64,000 bases of DNA from Deinandra increscens subsp. villosa (lineage: Eukaryota; Streptophyta; Magnoliopsida; Asterales; Asteraceae), in contig JBCNJP010000006.1 in the NCBI GenBank assembly GCA_039602395.1, positions 49,496,502-49,560,501 of the forward strand, in the 5' to 3' direction. Each line of letters starts with the position of its first letter. The stretch's first letter is position 1. The position numbers were made by a program, and so were the translations under genes. Positions 1 to 10,325 of the stretch are shown here, one piece after another. The notes beneath the pieces were generated by a model. The model saw only the letters and a program-made list of their open reading frames with translations. It was not told the origin of the DNA and made no database searches.

Positions 1-2277
1 ATCATCCAATCATCCATCATTTATTGGTATGAGGCATGGATTACCAAAAGAAAGTTTTCTGGAAAACCAATAAGGATTCACGTGTTTACAGATTGTCGAG
101 CGTCCCAGGGTTTCGTTATAGCCATTTGTCATAACAGGAGTGTTAATAGCAGTGCAAAAATTTGTATGGATAATCTTGATTTAATACTCTCCAAGAGGCC
201 CTCAATCATAAAAATCTTGGTGTACTTAGATCGTGAGAAGGAAAAAGACTAGGTTAATAGTACCATTAGTGGAAATGCTTGTAATCTCAGCTACAAGCTC
301 AATTAACGATAGATAACAATGCTTGATGGGTGCAAGTAGAATTTCCATAAAAGACGTTAGAGTGTTACTACGATAAAGGCACAAAGTAGTTTTATCAACA
401 GGGATGATAACTAGCTGAAGACGTTAGCCCAGAGTGTATGACTTGCGGTTTCAAATCTTGAGAACTTATCCCAGGGCATAAAGGGGTATTTAAGAGTGCT
501 ATGATCGGATATCGTTGGTAGTGAGCTTATATATGATTCGAATCGTGAAGACAATACAAATGACACGGTTTCAGGAAATCCCTTCTACATAACCCCATTA
601 GATGAAACTATAGTTGCGGTGAGGTGTGAAGTTTCTAAGATCGTGATGTGGCTGTTGGCACAAGTTCTTGGTTTGCACAAGAAACATCAGGGGGTACAAG
701 GCAAGAGAGGGATACTTCACAAGAGTTTTATATCAAAAGATATGTTCCAGTGATCGAGGTATACACTTTGCTCTTTTGTTTATTCAATGTGTGTCTTGGT
801 GTTCATCGGGTTAATGTTTATCTGGTTGTTGAATGGTTATGGGAGTTCCAGGAATGGATATAGCAGGTAAATTCGTAGAAGTAGAATTATGATTCAAGAT
901 GAAACAAGAACCAGTCAAAGGTTTCGTCAAGAATTTTCGTAGTTCAAGTAAAAATGTTATCAAAATGAACGAGTGAAACGATGTCCTACCAGGACTAACT
1001 TTCATAATAGTCTTAAAGGGTTCTCGAATGGATTAGAATCTATACATAAGAGAGATGAGATCGGGCGCGATAGCATTTACAATAATAGATGACTTTAACC
1101 ATCCGGTTGAGTTAAACAAGTTCGACATTTAAGGTCGTAAGGTCTTAAAGGTAGAAATTTGTATCCCTTTACCATCAGCTTGTCGAGTAGGATTCTCCAG
1201 GATTCCCATACACTGCAAATTACATTCACGTGTGCACCCGTAACGGTAATTTACCTTGTATGGTCACCCTAGTTCCTCTTACACTAGCTAACAGATATGG
1301 TGGAGTATATATGTGATATCCATGGGGCGGGTATCAAGGGTGTGGTCACTAACCCAAGGTTAACTGACCAGAATCTTTAAAGAGACAAGTTTCGAGGATG
1401 AAATGCTCGCTTGAATTAGAATGGACCACTTGGTACAAATTAGTCAGAAATTTGATTCCACAAGGTATGAATAGGGCATGTCACAATGCCTGTAGCTTAA
1501 CTCAGAGATTCAGAATAGATATCACTCATATCGATTTGATCACAAATCCGATACTAAAAAAAAATTCAGTCAGACCACCTCAGGTACTGTTTATGCTATA
1601 AGATTTGAATTTATGTTGTGATATTACAACGTAACTATGTGTTAGAAACGAGAAATGAAGGATCTTATAAGATCAGGGCAATGGTTAAAATGATTAGGAT
1701 AACAAAGGCAGGTATAAGTGTCCAATAGGCAACCACTTAGACCTATACAATGTTGTCTCTTCTAAAGTCGAATGATCGCGCTATTAGTAAGTCATGACAA
1801 CGTTGTCTTGAAAAAAAAAGTGTCCGGATGGGTATGTAGGGTAGGTATAACAGGAACCTCCCAAGCTAGGAGAAAGATTTAAGAGCAGGAAGAGGTATTA
1901 CAATCTCTTTCCCAACTCAGCATATGGCATCTCACTGGGTACTACGCCCAGTTTTCCAGTCTAAAATACTCCGGAGTAGCAACCGTCTCGTCATGGGTAA
2001 GAGCGTGATCATCCGGTCTGACTCATCGTCTTGTCGCCATGGATACGAAGTAGGTGGTACACAATTCTCTGTTGGTGAAAAAAAAATACTCAAGAATAAC
2101 TGGCTCCTTCTCGTAAGTATGAAATGTTAGGTGATTATAGACATATAGTAACCAGGTGCGTGTGGGAGTGAGTATCACGATGCATGAGGAAAAAGTTTAA
2201 GTGTGTAACTAATGTAAAATAGTTACAGTCTAAGACGAAAATCTTAGTTCTCTGTAACCATGGGCTCTGATACCATC
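1..2277. other. Unrecognised, probably internal retroelement sequence
   Basis: No ORF here resembles a known protein; the longest are about 70 codons. The right end holds a 12-base match to the tRNA-iMet primer-binding site on the minus strand (2264-2275), two bases from the TRIM-type LTR at 2278. By position the block could be the internal region of a minus-strand element that used that LTR as its 5' LTR. No polypurine tract or second LTR is visible, so the left end lies outside the window or is lost. Confidence 0.35.
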
Positions 2278-2443
2278 TGTAACAGCCCAGACCCATTGCA
2301 ACCAAGATATTGTCCGCTTTGGCAGCCGGCATGCCCTCAAGCATCCGCCCCTCACGGTTTTAAAACGCGTCTTGGTGGGGGAGGTATCCACACCCTTATA
2401 AAGGCATGCTTAGTTCTCCTCCCCACCAATGTGAGATGTTACA
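2278..2443 (-). repeat. TRIM-type short LTR
   Basis: A 166-bp unit that begins TGTAACAGCCC and ends GATGTTACA on the plus strand, with TG..CA-type ends on both strands. It contains the hallmark ACGGTTTTAAAACGCGTC stretch followed by an ACACCCTTATAAAGG core promoter-like segment, a pattern I recognise from TRIM elements shared by many dicots. A tRNA-iMet PBS lies directly left (2264-2275) and a PPT-like C-run directly right (2446-2456), so the LTR is flanked by internal-domain signals on both sides. This suggests a former LTR-internal-LTR-internal tandem array. Confidence 0.75.
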
Positions 2444-2511
2444 ATCCTCCCCCCTTAAGGGACCAGCGTCCTCGCTGGCACACTGGCCGACGACCGGCTC
2501 TGATACCAATC
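2444..2511 (-). mobile_element. TRIM internal domain (PPT plus PBS only)
   Basis: A 68-bp domain with nothing but retrotransposition signals. Read on the minus strand it runs from a perfect tRNA-iMet PBS (TGGTATCAGAGC, complement of 2497-2508), through a short hairpin-forming GC segment (CCAGCG..CGCTGG), to a purine tract (complement of 2446-2456) next to the LTR. This is the normal size for a TRIM. The expected second TRIM LTR at 2512 is missing; a different LTR family starts there. Confidence 0.7.
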
Positions 2512-4199
2512 TGTCACATACCCAATTTCCACTAACGGAGTTTTACTGAGTGGGGTGTGAGCAAACCAGGATCACAGTCCATTAGTTACACCAAACAATC
2601 ATTAAATATCAAACGATTTGCATTATATTAAAATATAATAAAAATTCAGAGTTTTACAAATGCGGTAGCATAAGCATTTACACAAAACATTGTCGTTTGA
2701 AATAACGTAACTTGTATAGGGAAAACCATAACAGTGTTTTAAAGGCTCATGCATGCATACTCGTGATACTCAAACACCTGCGACCTGAGAGAAACATGTT
2801 TAAAGACGAAGTATAAACCAACGGTTGGTGAGTTCACGTAAGTATACACAAATGTATAGTAATATCCCAGGGATACGACAGTCTTTATCCACAAAGAATA
2901 ATGTCACACGAACACGACAGTTATTGTTCGTAATTAGTAACGTAAGAATTAAAGCATAAACCATATCGTAGGTAGCTAGCCTATTTTTCATGTCACTAAA
3001 TGGTTCGTAACCGAAGCTGACTAATGCACGCAGGTACAACCTACGCATTTTGCCTTCCCCGTGCCCACCAGAGCAACGGTATGTTTAGGCTGACATTGTT
3101 CTCAGTCCGACCGCCAGTCGGGTTGTGCATCTCGTGCCCGCTGAGTGGGGTTTGTCAAACCCCAGTAGTACTACTCAATATCACCTCGCTATTCACTATT
3201 AACGGTTCGATTTGTAAGGAATTAAATTGGTTTAACATTCTAGTGAACATGCGATATATAGTGGCATTATCTTTAATCTTAAAGCAAATAATTTATCAAT
3301 GCGCGTTACCATCACAAACCTGATGTAACGTAAACAGAGTTGTGAACTCACCTTAGGGTGCACAGCAAAAGAATCAAGCATCGTGATTCCGTGAATCTAT
3401 CGATCACCTTGGATCGAAACTAGGGATTTGGCACCGAGACATGAAACGAAAACAACGACTCGAACCAAAACTCAACCGGTGTTGCTTGGCCGGATCTGTG
3501 TCTTCGGTGGCTGAGGATACTTGAACAACAATTGACGGTGGTGAGTCGGTGGTGCAACTCCGAGGATAACAGCAACAGTGAAGAAAGATGGTCGATTTTC
3601 TTGCGGTTTGTCGGCGGCTATCGAGAGAAACAAGTGCGGTTGAGAGTCGGTTTTGGTTTTGTGAAGAAAAAGATTTAAAATCAAGTTTCCTAGATTATGT
3701 AGTGACCGACTGATGGAGTAAAACCCACGATCCTCCTTTAATCGCGAATTAAATGCGGTGGGTACCGGAATCGTTTGGTAGCCATCGCCAATTTCATAAC
3801 TCCAAATCATGTTTGCACAATTGGCGGCTTTAGTCCGTCTCGTCTTTAAAGTTTAGAAGTTGGCAAGGTTGGTCCCCCAATGTTTGGATGTGTCAGTTAA
3901 CCCTAACGTGACTAACATGGGGTTATCACATTAAGTTACATTAAATAAAATCAAAGTCAGTTAACACATGAACTTGCATAAAACTATATAACATAAATTG
4001 TTGAAGCCATGTTCGGTAGATTAATGTTCTATTTACTTTGGTCAACCAACGCTCGGGGACAGACTAGGTAAAGTAGACACACATGAAATTACAAGACACG
4101 AAACATTAACTATTCTAGTTAACTGAGATAAAGGGGAATTACTAAAAAATATAACGGACGTTATTAACGCAGTTAAACTATAATTTGCCAGTTGTCACA
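2512..4199 (-). repeat. Gypsy LTR, about 1.7 kb, related to the solo LTR at 10326
   Basis: It starts TGTCACATACCC and ends GTTGTCACA. Ordered blocks match the solo LTR at 10326-12892: the CACTAACGGAGTTT start, a GGTTGGTGAGTTCACG segment (2823), a GC-rich island with GGGGTTTGTCAAACCCC (about 3147-3165), and a matching terminal block. A PBS abuts the left end, so it may be a 5' LTR on the minus strand. That PBS however belongs to the TRIM internal domain, so the junction at 2512 looks chimeric. I see no 5-bp target duplication around 2512/4199. The ORF at 3472-3810 inside it looks accidental. Confidence 0.6.
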
Positions 4200-6394
4200 C
4201 TTTTACTTTTCGTGTTCTGTTTCAGATTTCTGCTGTCAAATAACATGATTTTGTTTAAGTCGGTAAATGTTATTCTTTGTGTCATTTGATATACCGTTTA
4301 TTTCTGGTTTAGTTGATGTATTAGTTCTTAGCATAGTTTGTTATCTGTTATCTTGCGATTAATATACTGAGATTAGAATCATTTGTGCTATAGTTAAAAT
4401 TTGTTTGTGAATTAGACAGTGTTTGTGTTTTAGTTGCTTTGTACCTTTGGAGCTGATCTTATGTGGTTAAAGTGAGAGAGATTGTTTGAATGTGTGGCAT
4501 ATGTTTATTTTGCAGGTAGGCTGTTGAAAGTGCGTAAGAGAACCCTTTTGTTTGTAAGTTCCCGTTTCCATAAACTTTATGGTTTTATGGTATTTCAGTT
4601 CCTATAGTTGTTTACTTCTAACAAATATGTGTTGCATTTTTATTTTTGGTTCTTACTTTGTATAAGAAATGTGACAGAAGTTTTGCCTTTCTTTGCTTTG
4701 AAATCTTGAATTTTTAAAACTTATTTGGTTATTAAAATGATTTTTAGATTATATAGACTTAATATGATTTATAGAACTATCCTTTTATCAATGTTGAGGT
4801 CCTGTTTTTAGCTTATTGCTTTAGTCTTCCGTAAATACGTTATTTGCTTACAATACGAAGTTTTATAGGAACTGGAATAAATGATGCTTTGAAAACAGTC
4901 AATGTGCCTGTTATTTTTATTCATGTGTTTTTTTAAGTAGTTTAGCGGTTTTGTGTGTGTATATTTGCTACAGCAGGTATGTTTCTTTTATCTAACTCAT
5001 ATGGAGGTAGTTTAGTGTTTTGCTTATGTTTCTGGATGTAAAAAATAGTATGAGTGATGCAAGGGATCTGAGGTTGGTTTTCTGTAAACAAATGTGTTCA
5101 ACCTTGACTTTTAATTCTGGCTATTTGAAAGAGAGATGACATTCTTATTTTTTATAAATTTGTGCAAAGTTAAGGAACAACTATATAGTAGATAGATACA
5201 AGTAACAATGACTATACTATAATGTGTGTTTGCTTTGTTTATAATCTTTGGAAAAGCAGAGAAATGATTAGGTACAAGATTAAACTGTTTAACAAGTAAG
5301 TTTACTATTATTTGTCTAATCAATTGAGGTAAACAGTATGAAGCAGGACCCAAAGCTCCTACATGCATATCAGTAAGAAGCAAGGGGAGCAATGAGATTC
5401 AGATATGGAGAGTCACATCTCAAGATGAACAGCAAGGGGAGTAGCTGCTACTAACAGCAGCAAAACCAAAAACATCTGCAGGCAAATCAGTAAGAAGCAG
5501 GAACCAAAAATCTCTGGGTAAATATTTAAGAACTTTCTTCAAAACAAACATAGAGTAAGTTCATATAAATAACAATAAAACAAGAGTAAGAGGGAAGATC
5601 AATGTCTATTGCTGCAGCAGGAGGGTACTTTTGCAGATAAATAGCTTAAGTTTGCGTACTTATTATGTAATCAAGGCGTCTCAGCAGTAACTAAATCCGT
5701 GTAATAGGTCATAGCGAAAGAAATGTAAGAATAAGAGACAATAGACAAGAGTGCAATCACTCTAATTTTGTATACTGAACATAATAACAAAAAACGCAAC
5801 AGACCTGCAAAAGAGTACTGAACATTGACAAGAGTAGTGAATATTGACGAACTATAACAAAAATTTAAACCTATTGAATATTTCAAATCATCATTTACCT
5901 CTTGAAATGTGTTAAAACAGTTGTGGAAGCTGAAAGATGAAAGAATAAAGGAGATATTGGATATGAGGCTCAGATACAATAAATATGTGGATAAATTGGC
6001 AGGAGCAGTGACCCTTGAAGAAATCAAGAGGTTGATGTTAATTTTTGTTATTGTATAATATAATGCAATGAACGAATGACTACTTATATATTTCTTTGGT
6101 AATCTAAGTTAATTCTTTCATCTTTTTAATCTACATCTTAAACATGCAGATGACAAAGCCTCTACCTGACTACCCAGAAGAAATTGAAGATGATAGCAGA
6201 CTAGCAGGAATTGGAAAGTAACTGTTTTGACAAATCAGCAACCGTTTTGAAAACTATTGGGTTAGAATCTTTTGGAAAGTAACTCTTTTGAGAGGTTAGT
6301 AACCCTTTTGAAAAATACTTCTTTTGTATAGTATTGTATGGTAAAACAGTCTTAGCTTTACCCTAAACTCTTAAGGGGCTGCAACTGTTAAAAA

Positions 6395-6540
6395 GAGGAT
6401 GTTGGAAAGAGGGGCAAGATAGAGGGGCTGCAACATGTTTTAATCATTAGTCTTTTTTTTATGTGGTAGGTATCTATAGAAAATAACAGGATGTTGGAAA
6501 GAGGGGCAAGATAGAGGTGCTGCAACTGTTGAAAAGAGTC
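6395..6540 (+). repeat. Direct duplication of a 37-50-bp segment
   Basis: GATGTTGGAAAGAGGGGCAA with about 20 further bases occurs near 6399 and again near 6491, followed in both cases by a GCTGCAAC tail. The second copy has one substitution in the shared stretch. It sits between two of the possible exon remnants and may be a local duplication during decay. Confidence 0.7.
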
Positions 6541-6714
6541 ATCAGCTAATTAGCAAGCCAGGTGCTGAGATGAGATTGGCATTGACATCAACGAAAAGGT
6601 AATTCTTCCTATTTTAATTTTGTAATGAACTTTGTGCTTCAGATACATGTATGCAAAAAAATGATTATGCAATCTATGATTATCGTCTTTGCAAGCTTTT
6701 TTAGCATGGGGAGG

Positions 6715-7060
6715 TTCTCATAAGTTACGAACCTGCTGTGTGTATATTAAAAAATATATATGAAAAGGAGAGCATAAGTTACGACTTACCTGATGTATTT
6801 GCTTATATGAAAAGGAGAGCAAATCACAACATTCTTGATGTATTTCATATAAGCAGAAATCACAACATTCTTCGTTTGCTTATATGAAAAGGATAAGTTA
6901 CGACTAACCTGATCTTTCTCATCACAAAGCATAAGTTACGACTAACCTGATGTATTTCATATAAGCAAAAAATGTATACTCCATTGGTGGTGTATTTGCT
7001 CTCCTTTTCATTTTACGAACCTGCTGTGTGTATATTCCATTGGTGCTCACATCAGGTTGT
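6715..7060. repeat. Mosaic cluster of direct and inverted short repeats
   Basis: Blocks such as CATAAGTTACGAC(T/C)AACCTG, GCTTATATGAAAAGGA, its complement TTTCATATAAGC, CACAACATTCTT and GCTGTGTGTATATT recur two to four times in scrambled order and both orientations. The inverted GCTTATATGAAA / TTTCATATAAGC copies could pair into hairpins. The unit boundaries are not regular, so this is not a simple tandem repeat. Confidence 0.65.
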
Positions 7061-7555
7061 TTTTGGTTTCAGGAATGTTGTGGACTGCTTTATGTAAATG
7101 AAGAAGTTGATGAAACTTAAAAGTTGTAAATGAAGAATGTTGTGATTTTGCTGTCAAGTAAGCTTTTGCCGTCTGCAAGTTTGTCCTGTTGTTGCTTTCA
7201 AGTTTGTATCTGCAACTATTCCATGTCAAAATTTATAAAGAAACAATCACTTGAACAAATAATGTGGTTTACCATATTATTTGCTTCAGGGGCCCAATAG
7301 ATTGGAATTAGTGTATCCTCCTCTTGAAGTTCATCCAAGAGAAACATAGGGCTTCAAATGTTCAAAATATAGACTGTAGAATGCGCAGTCTATACTTTTG
7401 TTTCTCAATCTGCACAGGTTATATCGATTATGTATTTTGCATGGGCTACAACAAATAACTAAAACTTATATCACTCTACTACTACTGTGGTCTTGGTCAT
7501 GCTTACATTTAGTAGTCACCTAACATTTTCACTATAACTTAGTCTACAAATTCAA

Positions 7556-7585
7556 CCCCGCGGCAACGCGCGGGGGGGGGGGGGG
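7556..7585 (+). mobile_element. Helitron-like 3' terminal hairpin (remnant)
   Basis: CCCCGCGGCAACGCGCGGGG is the classic GC hairpin found just before the CTRR end of plant Helitrons. Here it runs into a 13-15 base G homopolymer and no CTAG terminus follows within 15 bases, so the end is damaged or the tract has expanded. A TCTACTAC motif at about 7476 is only 80 bp upstream and is too close to be a convincing 5' end. Confidence 0.5.
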
Positions 7586-7876
7586 TCATCCATCTCGTTA
7601 ACTGTAATAACAATTAATTAACACATAATTAATCATAGATAATCTAGAACAATTAATAGATAATTGTTAACCCGAAAATTACAATTGTTACACACTACCT
7701 GGTGATCCAAAACCATAAATAATAAACCACTAACCTCTCCGGCTAAATACCACCATACATGTCACATTTCAAACACCTGAAATAAACGCTTAAAACACAT
7801 CAACAATAATATTGTCGAGTCACAATCAGACACGGCCAGACAATCATCAATTATAATTGTTGGAAACAATATACAT
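7586..7876. other. Short A+T-rich intergenic stretch
   Basis: A+T-rich, with AATTAATTAACAC and GATAATTGTTAAC motifs suggesting weak inverted repeats. No ORF or known element seen. Confidence 0.4.
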
Positions 7877-8010
7877 TGTAGGTCCAGAAGACGGATCTAA
7901 ACTTAATCCGGACCTCAATTAGACGTTGATCGAGCTATAGATAAGCTCAATCAATTGTATTTCATGTACAGGAAGGTGAGAAAAATCAGCTCCCAATTTC
8001 TTGTCATCAC
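7877..8010 (-). repeat. Partial LTR of a decayed copia-like element
   Basis: From TGTAGGTCC the sequence matches the start of the LTR at 8960 for roughly 115 bp (..CAATTAGACGTTGATCGA.., ..ATAGATAAGCTC..) with many substitutions, then diverges. No PBS lies before it, as expected for the 3' LTR copy of a minus-strand element. Confidence 0.55.
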
Positions 8011-8945
8011 ACTGTTTCTTGGATCTACTTGCTTGACTAGCTTCTTTGTTTATTTTATTTTTCTTTTATTTCTCTCCTTTCTTTTCTTTCTCTCCATTCT
8101 TTAGACTTTTATAAAAAATATGCTAGCATGTCATCAGATAAAACGTTAGCAACATGTGATTCTACCTTTTTAATTTGAGTAATATCATGTTTAGCTAGAA
8201 AAGATGATCTAGGTAGAGTGTTACTAGTCAAGAATTGAAGTCATTTCATTTTAAAATTTTTTGAGTTTAATCGATTTGTTAATTTTATCGACTCGTCTGG
8301 AAAAAAATAAAAGTCAGTTACTTAGTGAAAAAATCAGGGATATAATATAATAACAAGTGTCTCAAAATGGTAACAGTTAAAAAGTCATTTTTTAAAGAAA
8401 AAATCAACTTTTCGCAGAAAGATAATTTTCGCAAAGAAATGATAAACTTTTCATAGAAATATATTTCTCGCAGAAAAACAAAAAAATTTCACTAAAAGTT
8501 TATTTTTCGAGAAAGAATTAGTGAAAATTTGACACGCGATGTTTCAGATAAAATTTTCACACTCTGAAACGCGAAGTTTCATAAAATTTCGCAAATTCTT
8601 GACTTTTCGCAGAAAATTGAGATTTCTCAAGATGTTTCCCAAAAGTATTTCACAAATTCTTGACTTCTTTTAGAAAATAGAGATTTCTTAGATTCTTCAA
8701 GATATTTCTCAAATCACCACTAACAGGTCTGCAATTGAATTTTGTGATTTCAGGAGCCATTTTTCAAATTTGACAAAATTTGATTCTAGATCTTTGTAAT
8801 TTCGACACGAATGCTTGCTAAACTTATCATGCACTCCAAATCGCATCGAATTTTATCAAAACATGCTATGTAACGAACAATGACGTGAAAAACTGATATG
8901 CACACAATTTTCAGGTCTGATCAATCTAGAGTTCGAGCACCAAAG
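8011..8945 (-). other. Non-coding leader of copia-like element with TTTCGC repeats
   Basis: This lies between the two LTR copies and has no coding capacity. From about 8370 to 8720 it is filled with variants of TTTTCGCAGAAA, TTTCGCAAA and GCGAAGTTTC in both orientations, many able to pair with one another. On the element strand this is the 5' leader directly after the PBS. Confidence 0.5.
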
Positions 8946-8957
8946 GCTCTGATACCA
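8946..8957 (-). promoter_or_regulatory. tRNA-iMet primer-binding site
   Basis: The complement of GCTCTGATACCA, a perfect 12-base match to the common iMet PBS, two bases from the LTR at 8960. It fixes the element on the minus strand. Confidence 0.75.
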
Positions 8958-8959
8958 CT

Positions 8960-9437
8960 TTTAAGTCCATAAAACGAATCTGAACTCGATCCGGATCTCA
9001 ATTAGACATTGATCGAACTATAGATAAGCTCTATCAGTTGTATTTCACATACATGAAAGTGAGAAATATGAAGATGAAAATGAATCTGATGAAGAACAGA
9101 TTTGTGTACGGATCTATAATGATGAAAGAGAAGAATAATCTTCAATAACGTCAATTGAATGATTGTTGATGCAAACATTGTCTACACACACATTTACACA
9201 CACACTCAATCCCTCTATCTAGTTCTAAACTTTCTCTCTCTAGAACTCTTTGAATCTAATCTCTAAAAGCTCTAACTGATTCGTTAACCTCATGCAAGAG
9301 GTTGACTTCACTATATATACCCTTATAGTCTGCGAAATGTATACACACATTTATATATCATAGAGGTTAACATCCAGCAGATAACTAATCTCTTAAAATA
9401 ACAACTTTATGCGACAATCTAAAATTATGACCCAACA
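8960..9437 (-). repeat. 5' LTR of decayed copia-like element
   Basis: About 478 bp. On the minus strand it begins TGTTGGGTCATAATT (complement of 9423-9437). A CACTATATATACCC segment at about 9311 gives a plausible TATA box on the minus strand. The other edge is degenerate: TTTAAGTCC here versus TGTAGGTCC in the partner copy. The LTRs differ a lot, so the insertion is old. Confidence 0.6.
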
Positions 9438-10325
9438 TATATGATAAAGTATAAACAACCACGACAGATCCTAGTGGTTGTGACTGTGGGTCGTGCGTCC
9501 ACCAAAATGCATACCATGTGCACCAAAACTTACATGTCACATAGGGCTACACACTAATGATTCACATGAGCTAACAACCCACCGAGCAACCCAAAGTGAC
9601 ATCATAATATCTTAAGACAAACCTTATCCCAATAGACTAAATGTAGGTCACATAATTCATCCATATGCACCCAAGTCCCATGATCCACATGAGCTAACAA
9701 CCCACCGAGCAACCCAAAATGACATCATAATATCTTAAGACCAACCTTATCCCAATAGACTAACCGTAGGTCACATAATTCAGCCATACGCACCCTCCCG
9801 AGTAGTCTATTTGCAACGACTACTACCTGATTGTTTATCCGGGGGAATAGGCTATGAGTGATTATCACACTACATACTTTATTAATGATACATAAATCAT
9901 AATCATCATCAAAATATCTTGACCATTACAGTACTCATGTTTAGGACGCATTTATGACATCAATGGTGATGCGAAGAAGAAAGAAATATAAGAGAGACTG
10001 AAAAATCACTAAATACATTATTTAGGATGCATTTGACGCATCTGTAACATTGGACGTAGGTCCTGATGGGAAAGTTATACATACTTTCCATACTTCGCAT
10101 CTAGAGTATTTCAGTTAGTTCTCTTTAGTGTATTAGGCTTTAATGGCATTAATTTAACATACAATTTTAGGACCTATGAAAAATCTTTTCATTCTTCAGT
10201 TAGTATTTATACTTCTTTTCACATATGTAAATATGAAATTTAGATTAACCAAGGCCCCGAAATGATCACTAATGAAATACCGCATTTAGAACTCTTAAGT
10301 GTATTAGGCTATGATGGCATTAATT
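9438..10325. other. Unannotated stretch with local duplications
   Basis: No gene seen. It contains the tandem duplication at 9559-9800. The segment around 10120-10205 (GGCATTAATTTAACATACAA.. ..CATTCTTC) recurs around 10310-10325 and continues after the solo LTR at 12893. So the solo LTR landed in one copy of an older duplication. Confidence 0.5.
9559..9800 (+). repeat. Tandem duplication, about 123-bp unit
   Basis: Copy 1 starts GATTCACATGAGC (9559) and copy 2 starts GATCCACATGAGC (9682). Both run through CTAACAACCCACCGAGCAAC, ATCTTAAGAC and TCACATAATTCA. I count only a handful of differences. Confidence 0.85.

Larger units (their letters stand above)
4200..7555. other. A+T-rich region with possible exon debris, no intact gene
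   Basis: No long ORF. Several short plus-strand stretches look like decayed exons with splice-like edges. At about 5925-6042 an AAAACAG acceptor precedes a charged peptide containing NKYVDKLAGAVTLEEIKRL. At 6149-6220 a GCAG acceptor precedes MTKPLPDYPEEIEDDSRL. At about 6540-6600 SKPGAEMRLALTSTKR ends at GTAATTC. I cannot name the source gene. With the Helitron-like hairpin at 7556 this could be a captured, shuffled gene, but that is inference. 4200-5900 holds nothing else I recognise. Confidence 0.3.

Noticed and set aside
7476..7490. TCTACTACTAC as Helitron 5' end
   Set aside because: It is only about 80 bp before the 3'-type hairpin and lacks the usual following sequence.
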